64,000 bases of DNA, taken from NCBI GenBank assembly GCA_900660155.1, contig CABFPE010000189.1, positions 632,829-696,828 of the forward strand, written 5' to 3'. The notes beneath the pieces are model-generated. The model did no database searches and was not told the origin of the DNA. It was given only the letters and a program-made list of their open reading frames with translations. Both the position numbers and the translations under genes were made by a program. This DNA is from Hofstenia miamia (lineage: Eukaryota > Xenacoelomorpha > Acoela > Hofsteniidae). Below, in pieces: positions 37,400-47,600 of the stretch; position 1 is the first letter of the stretch; each line of letters begins with the position of its first letter.

Positions 37400-38300
37400 A
37401 ATTGCAGAAAAACTCAGCCAGCCTAGCCTAGTTTTAATGAAGCCAGTTAGTAGTACTTGTCAAAGCTCTTTAACAGCAATTGATAGAATACAAACCCCTG
37501 AAGCCAGAAAAAATTGTCTCTTGGAAAACAAAGTCAGACCCCACCTACATCACAAACTGAATGCCCTAGTCTTCAAAAAGAAGTAGAAATGGTAAATCAC
37601 AAATGACTAAATTGTTGCAATCCCACACAAATCTAATTAAACAAGTTGATGAATGCAATGTACAAAACATTCAAGAAACTAGTAAGGTAATTTCAAAAGA
37701 AGCTGAAAATACCACTTTACAAAAGGAAATACAACAGACAAAAGCTCAGTTAGGTGCTATTTGCAAATATTCCAAGGAAATATTGCTACTCCTAAGATTG
37801 CTAAAATATTTGATCCAACAATTAAAAATGTAGGACAGCATTTATATCAGTCCCCAACCATTATTAAAAACCCATTCTTTCATGCAACACCAATTACCAT
37901 TGACAATACTTCACCTAAAAGGGCTCACACCCCTATTAGAGATTTTGAGGACCCAATAATTACACAATTATATTCAAAATTAGATTTAATAAATAATAAA
38001 TTAAATGAAATCAAAAATCCAAAAAATTTTTTTTTCTAAATTGCCACCATTGTCCAATTATGAATATTTGAAAATAAGAATGCCACAATGGAAATTTTTT
38101 GGTAAGGCTGACAGAACCTCTCCAAATTTTGAAAAATGGTTATTTTCATATGAACAGCATTTGATCATACAACAAGCATGCCAAGAGCATATACTCACAC
38201 AATTTCCTAGTTTTCTTATAGTAAAGGCCTACAATTACTATATAACACTTGACACCCTGATAAAGTCAGAAGTAGTTAAGATGGGCAAAAGGATGTGCTG
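37400..38300 (+). mobile_element. gag-like retroelement fossil, opposite strand
   Basis: A coiled-coil-like stretch (around 37603-37800) is followed by a region with MPQWKFFGKADRTSPNFEKW and SYEQHLIIQQ (about 38080-38200). This matches the F.G....F..W...FE pattern of Gypsy-type capsid domains. The layout, coiled coil then capsid-like domain, resembles the gag region of the minus-strand Gypsy element at 26583-34236, so it may be part of a second copy of a related family in the other orientation. It is a broken fragment. Confidence 0.5.
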
Positions 38301-39368
38301 ATGGGACACCCATGACTATTTGCCATATAGACATGACGCAATTCTGTTGGATGCCATCTAGTGACAAAATATTTTTGACAAAATTAAATTGAACAAATTA
38401 ATTATTTGACGAAGTTTTTATTTTTGAATTCTAGGATTTAGGCAAACTGATATTTTTGATGACATATTTCACTTAGGGCATGTTTGTTGTAACAATGTTT
38501 AAACATGCAATGCCATGTTTTAAGGAAAACAATTCATAGATCCAAAACCCAAATATTTCAAATGAAAAATAATGTGGTATTTGCATTAGAGTGTGTTTCC
38601 AAATGCATTAATATTGATCAAAACAAATATGCAAGAGGTGGAAAACAACAATTTTTTTCACAATTGTGTGTAAATTGTACTAATGTAAAAGCATACATTA
38701 CACAATGACTCAGGGATAAAGTTCAGCATTGCACAATCTTCAAGTTTCCATATTCATTCTAATATATGACAGCACTTCCACATTCACCCAGGAGGTGGCC
38801 ATCAGAAATGCATTAAGCCATTTATTTAATGTGGCTGGCTTTCTCTAGGAGGCCTGTTGTTACCACAGACCTAAACACATAGTAAGTTAGTAATAAAATA
38901 AAAATTATGCCTGGTAATCTGCAAGTGTACATTGAGGGATTGTAAGCAGAGGGGTGCAATGTTCAGATGATCTTTTTTAATGTCTTCCCAAATTGAGACC
39001 TTCACACCAACAATAGCTAAATAGAGTAAAAGTGTAATATAATGAAATAAATACATATACCTTTTGTAGGCGGTGGAATTTAAAACAACAACCTCCTGCA
39101 AGACATAAACAAGAAATGAGGTCAATTTAAATAAACACTCTTTTAACTATAGACATTCAAAGAATACTTGTTCAGAAATAGAGGTGAAAACACAAGACAA
39201 AATTTATTTACAAAATAACACAAAATCCAATTAAATGAGTTTATCTAAAACAACTGTCAGTAATAGTTTATATAAATGGTATATCCAAGTCTCTGTTCTT
39301 TTTCTGCTATTCACCAAGCATAAGTCTCTTTCATGGAGGTCCAGGGTTAATATTGGAAGCAGGTCTTT
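38301..39368. other. no gene recognised
   Basis: Short minus-strand open frames near 38880-39125 look partly coding, with splice-like borders, but could not be assigned. CpG reappears from 38336. Confidence 0.35.
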
Positions 39369-39645
39369 TTAACTGAAGGAGGGGGAGCCAACTTCACTAT
39401 ACACTGGAAGTGTAATATCTAAAAACACACATGAATACATAATACTATAATTAATAAGCCTACCTCTATGTCCATAAGGCAGACTTTGATATTTGTTCAG
39501 GAGGTAGTATTTATCATCATATAAAGTCAGAGAAATTTTATTGGTGGTCTGTACAGAAATTTCGTGATTGTGACTTCTAATGGCTGTCATTGGATGAAGA
39601 ACAATTTTGCAAATTGTCCAAAATTGATTTGAAGAGATCAAAGTT
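39369..39645 (-). mobile_element. Polinton (Maverick) DNA polymerase B fragment, fossil
   Basis: The minus-strand frame includes AIRSHNHEISVQTTNKISL, then a DDKYYLL stretch and SLPYGH. This is the pattern (IRS..HE.Y....NK.ALS..DDKR ... LAYGH) at the C-terminus of the protein-primed type B polymerase of Polintons. Only this end is recognised; capsid, integrase and terminal repeats were not found, so it is a broken remnant. Confidence 0.6.
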
Positions 39646-39959
39646 CATCCTCATAAATTAAAGACACTCAACTACATGTGGTATATTCATGTTTCTTGAA
39701 GAGAATCAAATTCAAGTGGTCATTTACACAAAGAGTTACACAGACTCAACCTGAAACTTGCAGGACTCTTGAGAATAACATCTAACTAAAACTATTTCCA
39801 AAGTTTTTTGGTAAAGACAAAGACTAACCTGATTCAATTTATAAGATTAATGACCAAATTTGGTGACCTAGATATTAATGATCCAGTCTCCACTTGTTGT
39901 GAAGAATATGATTTCTCTAGCAAAGCTACAGAACCCTTAAAGAGCTTAATTTTATCACA

Positions 39960-40801
39960 ATCGCACAAATATTACTGACTACTGCAGCTGATCAGAAGAA
40001 CCTCTTGAAGATCTGTTTAAAAGAAAAATATAATGAAATCAAATCTAAGTGTCAACAGATTTTAGAGAAACTGAATACAGATCAGCAAAATGTGATTAAA
40101 ACAATAACACACAAAGGTTGCTCTTCCTTGCAAACAGCCCTTCTAATAGAAGAAGAAGGCTTTCATCTCAATAAAAGAGAATTTAGACAAAGCATTCATT
40201 AGAGGTATGGAATTGAACATGCCGATATGCCTACAACGTGGTATGCAGCAAAGGATTCTCTATTGCACTTGCACTCTCTTGTCCCACTGGTGGTTTTGTT
40301 GCAAGACGACATAATGAAATGCGTGACATACTGTCTGAAGAATTATCCGAAGTGTGAATTAATGATAAAAAAGAACCCCATCTCCCGTAAATAACAACAA
40401 AATCTCTGCCCTCTTCTTCTAATCTCATTGATAGAGCTAGGCTAGATATCTATGCTGTTGGATTCTGGAGCTATAGCCAATGCACATTCTTTGATTTATT
40501 CAACCCTTGTGCAACCACCAATGCCTGAAGAACTGCCGCAGAAACTTTTAGGGCCCATGAACCTGAGAAAATAATGCAATACCAGCAGAGAGTGCTAGAA
40601 ATCGAACATGCCTCATTCAAACCATTGGCATTCAGTGAATCAGGTGGTGCATCGTCACTCACTGATAAATTTTTAAAACAACTTTGTGGTTTAATCTCAG
40701 AGAAAAGGCCTACTGACTATTCCACAACCTGCAATTGGATAAGGTATAAACTTGGATTCTCCTTACTACGAAGCATGATCCTCTGCATTCATGGAGCTTG
40801 A
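39960..40801 (+). mobile_element. R2-like LINE C-terminus (zinc knuckle + endonuclease)
   Basis: Successive plus-strand pieces match one family. EEEGFHLNKREFRQSIH (about 40155-40200) is followed by SCPTGGFVARRHNEMRDILS (about 40280-40345), then RARLDIYAVGFW (about 40430-40475) and TFFDLFNPCATT. The last piece, 40574-40801, is VLEIEHASFKPLAFSESGGA through GFSLLRSMILCIHGA. These match C-terminal halves of pol-like proteins common in early-branching animals, where a CCHC knuckle precedes an R.D....D-type nuclease as in R2 LINEs. Frameshifts and stops separate the pieces, and the histidine of the knuckle appears replaced. Confidence 0.65.
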
Positions 40802-43680
40802 TGACACCATGCAGTTATGAGGCTTGGATTTGGGCATCACTTAGTTGGAGCCAGCCAATACCTGAAGTGACACCAATCATTTTGATTTGAACTAGATTTA
40901 TGGATAATGGTCTTTTCCTTTCTTTAAATTGATAAAAAGGATGTAATATCAGTTTGTTAGTTGTATTATAAAAGTATTCACTAATATTCACTAATATAAA
41001 ACTGAATGATGAATAGATGGCAGACATCAAACCAGCTTGGGAAAATGCATGTGAATTTATTAATTTCATCATAAAAGTGAAAACCTTTTTGTTAATTTAA
41101 TATTGTGAGTTTTTTAAAATCTTTGTAATGTTGATTTTGTAAATCTTTACGTTTTGTTTTTTGTTTATTTGTAATAAAATATTTCTTTCATAATTTTCAA
41201 TAGATATGATTCATTAAATAGAACAAAGAACTTTAAAAATAAAATATTATTCTATTACTTATTTGCTGAATATTATTTTCCCGAATTTCTTCCTGTTTAT
41301 ACCAAATTCACTGTTCTATTTGAATTTTGAGCTGTGTTGTTTAGCAATTATAATCTCAATGGAAAGTAGAATATGGTGTTTTTGGTCAAAATTAATTCAT
41401 ATAGAATTTGCTTGATGTAATAAGAGTTTATTTGATATCATGTTTTAGAAATAACTAAACAAAGTTCTAAAATTCTTTGTCTTTATTGCATTGATAATAG
41501 AATGATCAGATAAATCCCAATTGTTTTACTGTCATTTTGTTTGAATTTATACAAATAATATTCATGTAGAGTTCATTTTTTTACAAAAATTGGTTGTGAT
41601 GATAGCGATTTTTGAATATTTATTTATTAAATATATAATTCCATGCCTAAAATTTACCATGAGCTTTTCTTTTTTGCAATGAATGGCTGGCATCCAAACA
41701 GGCTTTTGTTGTGGTAGTAAATTATTAGCATGTTACTGGATGTAATGATCAGATGTACAACCGCATTTCATTGTAATTATTAAATTTGTATCTCTTTACA
41801 TGATGGTTTGAACATATCCTTTCTAGCATTGTAATTGATTTAACCATTCAAGGCTTTATGTGTTTAATAATAGCATATATTTCATTTTCATGATGAATGT
41901 AGAATCAACGGCATTACTCAATTTGAAAACTTTTCTGTGCAAGGCTATTTTAAAATTAGAATATAACTGTGTTTCTAATGATGATTTTTCTCCTTCAGAA
42001 ATTAATAGATAAGGAATTCACTCTTTTCTGGGTGTAAAAAAGGAGCTAGACATTTGCGGTACTTTTATAATAATAATTTATTTATTAATAATAATTATTA
42101 TTAAACCTTTGTAAAATACAAAAAGTATATAAATACTTAAGGCTTAAGGTAAACTGATGATGATGAAGAACTCCAAAAGAGTTGAGAATGGAGCTCATGA
42201 GCATCAACTTGTAAGTAATCATGACAGAAACCTTATTTAAAAATTTCCAGAATTTCGTTATCAATAAAACATTGGTTAAATGCGAATAGTAATTGCTCAC
42301 TAAAGATGGAAAAACACTTAATAAAGTTTGGAAGATAAGAAGCAGTCAAGTAATTTGTATCTAATTTTTGGTTCGAGAGCACTCAAAGAAAACATTCCAA
42401 TAAAAAACTCCATTGCTGCCATGTGCACCAAAACTAGGATTATATAAGCAATGCTAGCCATTTGACTTCAAAGCTGGACTTATGACATTTCCTTCATTCA
42501 AATTATTCTATTACTTAGTTGCGGAAATCAGATATATGTCACATGTATAGAAAACAATCCTCGCATACAATTACATATGTTTGATAAAGTGCATAGACTG
42601 CAAACGAATGAACCTACTTGTGAAGAGGATATGGACTGGACAAACTACATAATTCAATGCTTATTGAACTTTAGTACTATTAACATGAGAAATTTTAGTA
42701 ATTAGTAACTAAATAATTAGATTTTTAAATGTATAGATGATTTTAAATGATTGTAATTATAAAAATTTAATCGAAAAAAATCTAATTTTTGTTATGGCTT
42801 CTTGTGTTTGCAAATCTAAGAAAAGTATGTTGTTGCTTGGAGTTTGATATTTTTCTTTCTCTTATATTGTGGAATATTGAAGTAGTCAAGTTTATTAAAT
42901 GTTACTCATAATTGGAGTATTATGTTTTGTCTGCTGTCTACGCATAATTTGTTAATATCAGTTGAACACACAAAAGTCGATCAAAAATGCACATGCTATT
43001 TTTTGGATTTGTTTCATTTTCAATTTCTTGAATATAATGTGATTTCAGATAGTTAATATTACGTTTAAAGTACATCTATCACTGAATTGCTAAAGTTTCA
43101 TGTGCAAAATTCTCCGTATTTAAATTGTAGGATTGACAAATAAACTTTCAGAAAACCATTTTTGAATTTGAGTCTAATTCTAGAGTTTAGTTTATTTAAT
43201 AGACAACAGTGAAAAGAAGCAAACCCTAATTTATCATGTGTTGTATGTCTGTTAACAGGATCCCATAATGTGAATTAAGCAAAGTATCGAATATAATATA
43301 AAGCATTTATAGAAACATGCTGTTTGCCCAAGTAATTTAAGAATAATTATTTTCATAAAGAAATCACTAATTCTATTAAATTGAAAGTAGCAATTTCTAA
43401 AATTGCTCATTACCAACACTTTGATCCAATATCTTTCATTTTTGCATCACTTAACAGTCAAAATTCAGACACCCTTAATTTAATTAACAATTTCAACTAA
43501 AATTTACGCAATTTATCTAGACTGAGTTTGTATTTATAAGACAGGACTTCACTTTAATATCAATATGTTGTCAATTGACTTATTAAAACTCATGAAAGGC
43601 AGGGTCCCCCAACAACTACATTGATTTCAAAAAGTACATGAATTCTACTGATTTTCTTGTCAATACATACCAGTTTCACT
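40802..43680. other. no gene recognised
   Basis: AT-rich intergenic sequence with a short TAA/TTA microsatellite near 42065-42105. Nothing else could be assigned. Confidence 0.45.
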
Positions 43681-43689
43681 GCTATAATC

Positions 43690-43860
43690 GAAGGAAACGG
43701 TTTGGGCATTTAATAGGAATTGCAGGCCAAGTTACAAAAATGTCAAGCAACATCGGCTGCAGTTGAGAGATGTTTCTTTATGTTAAAACAACTCTTGACC
43801 TATGACAGAAATCAACCACAATAATATATGGAAATTTATGTGCTGTTATAATAATTTAGT
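43690..43860 (+). mobile_element. hAT transposase C-terminal scrap
   Basis: A plus-strand frame from about 43738 reads KCQATSAAVERCFFMLKQLL then TYDRNQ, the dimerisation motif of hAT transposases (P..SA..ER.FS.LK.....R). The frame closes soon after. Only this exon-sized piece is visible and no terminal repeats were found. It is separate from the hAT element at 342-1472. Confidence 0.65.
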
Positions 43861-44621
43861 GAACCAGTTGTTTTAAAAATTGACATATTATTTAAGAGTT
43901 TATGTGTTTGATTTATATCTTGTTCTCAGTAATAGAAAAATGTTTTATATTGCTTAGATAGATCATTTTGAAAAATGAATGTCATATTTTAGGGCATATT
44001 TAAACAAATTCCTTAATGTTTTGTCACAAATAGTCATAATTTATTTTTTTAAAGTGATATTTCTGGTTGCCCGACTGATAAGTCCACATGCTTTAAAACT
44101 GATGTGAACAATTGGTGCCCAAAGTCCACAACTCGGCCCGCCAACATATTAGTAGCCTTAAAAATTCCTTTTGAAACTATCATTTTTTTTCAGAAGTAGT
44201 GACAATTTGTCCCTCCATGTACTCCAAATTTTTCAAGTGGTCCTCTTAAAAATAATGTTGTACACCCCTATTTTATCATAAGAAAACAACCCTTTCAATT
44301 AGGAAATGTGCTGACAAAGCATCTGAACTAATATCCACAGTAATCTACACTGGTCATGAGTGTATTCACAAAAAGCTCACAAAACTGCAGAAACAAATGT
44401 GATTTACACTTGATAAAATCATTAAAAATGTTTTCCTAAATTGAATATATATGCAAAGAGAACCATTAATATTTGATTTAAACTTTAAAATAAATAAAAA
44501 AAATTTAGTATATTCACATTTTGACCTATTCGTATATTTACAAATGTTGAACACCAGTTTTTGATTATAACTTAACAGATCAAAAATAAAAAAATATTTT
44601 AGCATAATGTAAACTACAAAA

Positions 44622-47600
44622 TCACTTTTTGTAATCAGGATTCTTTTTGAGAATAACAAACCCTTCTAGAAAAGATGTTGATGGTAAGTATTCATCAGTT
44701 GCAAGTTCAGCACGTTCATTAAGAGCTAACAGAACTGGTGTGGTGTGGGTTTGAAAACCAGTAATTGTCTTTGGCTTTCCCGCTTGTCCAACAACGTCTA
44801 CTGCCTGGCCAACTCTGACAGCTACAGGAAGTGGTTCTAGTGCCTCATCAACTGTAACCAACATGCGCGGCTGTACAGAGCCAATTAAAGTATAGAGAAG
44901 ATAGTGTGCATGACCTAATATAGTTTCCTTAACGTGAAGACCAGCACATACCGCAGCCAGTAAACCACCCAGTGCAACGTTATTCATTAAGAAGCGGTCA
45001 CTATGATAAGGATTAATAGTTAAAGTTCCCTTTCCCAAATGAGTGAGGCCTTGGGCAATACGTGTCATGAATAAATTGCTAGCATCCTTACTGTAGTAAA
45101 CTGCTAACTAAACAGAATTGTAAAAATCTTTTAAAAGCGACCTAACAAATTTGATAATTAAAATTTAATCAAAAAGTATACATTGTAACTCTAAATTACA
45201 GAGAAAGCTACAAACCTGTCTTAACATAGTAGCTAACCGAGCATTGTTGGTTCCAGCACCCAAAATACCCATTGCGAATATGGAGTTAGCAGAGACCTCT
45301 GCATCAGAATCATGCGAAAATTTACTCAAGGTGTCGAGGATTGGTATCTGAGGATTAGAAGGAGAAAGAAGAGCTAATGCCAATGGAACGGCTTTACGAA
45401 TAGTTTGCTCGCCATATCTCAGAAGATTACCAAAACTTCTGAATGCCATTTCTGCACCAATCTCTTCGCCCATTGCAATAAGTGCAATGCCAAGAGTAGC
45501 AATAGCTTGATGTTCAGTTGAATCTACCTTAACATCGTCTTTGGCATCATCTTTACCTTTCTTATCATCGGACTTTTTATCCTTCTTTTCATCAACACTT
45601 TCATCAAAATGTTCACTACAAATATGAAGTAACTTCTGTATCTTAAGTACATTTCCAGTGCCCGCATAAGCACATATCTCAACTAATAAAGAAGAAACCT
45701 GTCGATAAGATTCATGAATTACTTCTAAGGCTGCAATAGTGGCATCAGCAGACTCTTGCAAACCAAGATAGGTTAATCCCAGCGATAAAGGGAGACAGAA
45801 CGCAAAGGGAGATGCAAAATCAGCAGGACTTCTATCCATTAAAGTCTGCAAAATAACAGATGATACTTCTCCATTGCACTTACCAACTGAAACAAGGCCT
45901 AGAGACAATGCAGCGATTCCAATAGCCTAAACGATTTTGAAGTTAACTTTAACAACAGTTTTACCAAAACAAATAATTTAATAAGATAAAATTATAATCA
46001 AGGTCTGGATTTTTAATGAATCATTTCAATCACTAAAAAGTGAAGATGAAATGCCGAGTTTAGTGAGCGTTTTAGTGAAAAAATAGACTTAAAATAGTGC
46101 AAACAAACGAGATTTTTCTTGAAGACCAGTATTCTTTCGATAGTTTCTAATGCTTGACCAATATGGGAGAGTTTTTCTACATCTAACAATGTACTCCATC
46201 AAGATAGGAATGGATCAGGAATCACAGACTAATAATTCTAACAAACTTTGATCACATTAGAATATACATGACTCATGTAATATGTCAGACGCTAATTCTT
46301 TGATAAATTTCCAAAATTGGGAATTTTAGTGAAAGATTTATTGAATGGTGAAATAGGAAATGATTTTTTTGAGACAAGGCCTATCCTACAAATGATATGT
46401 TTATAGTTTATTTCATATTTTCAAACAATAAATGAAAAATATAGAGTTCCTTATTGTCACTAAAAGATGAGCCCAAATTTTAATACTGAAGTAAATATAT
46501 ATATATATATATAATGATAATACCTCCATTGAGCTTTTTTCATCACTTAAAACAGGAGTCAATATTGAAATAATGTCTTCTCTATTGGAACCACTATATG
46601 CAAGTCCTAATCCCAAACAAGATCCCAACCTTAACTGAGGACTGGCATGTAAAACATAATCACTGAGAAGAGCTAAAGCAGGATCACACTCATTACGAAC
46701 CCCACTATTGACTAAACCGCAAGCTAAAAGAGCTCCGCCTTTAACCCAATCATTGGTGGCGTATAGGAATTTATCAATCTTAGTAAGACCACCGTCAACA
46801 TCCCAAAGAAGTAAACAACCAAATGATGCAGTAGCTGATAGCATTCCATGCTCTTTATTTTTGTAGATCCATTTGTTACTAGCTGCATCTTCACCTAGAA
46901 GCAATTTATCTTGGCCGAATGCGCAATTAACAAATCCATTGACAAAAGAAGCAGCCAAATTCTGACGAGCACTATCTGGTTGAGTTCCACTGAAGAACCT
47001 ATTAGGTTCCAAGTGACTTTTATAGATATCTTCTGGTACCTTAAAAGAATTTAAATAAAAAATTCATGCAAATTCGATAAGTAAGTTATAAATATTGCAA
47101 ACATTTACGAACTGTATGATTTCTACAATTAATATTTCGAGCTCTAGGAAGTACATGGCAACTTATTTCTAAATGTGATAAATCTTAAAATCTTAAAGCC
47201 TCCATAATTGGATTTTAAGTAAAAATAATATCTAATATTAGAGTAGTGTTCTTGTATAAACACATACAAGAACTACATAGACGATATATTTTGATAGATA
47301 GAAGTACATTCACGAGAACGAAAAATGGGTTCAGTAAAATACACAAAGAAACACAAAAACCAACAAATTATTAGTATTTATAGTTTAATTACTCTATTTA
47401 TGTAATTTACTTTCATTGCAATGTAGCTATGTAGTATAGATCTATTAATGCACGAAGTCTAACAGAAATACAAAAAATTTAGAGAACTATGGAATAAGGA
47501 AAAATCTATATGCCTAGTTAAATACACGAATACATACATGAAAAATATTTAATACACGAAATACATACACGGAACGACAATACTCTGCTCATAACAATAA

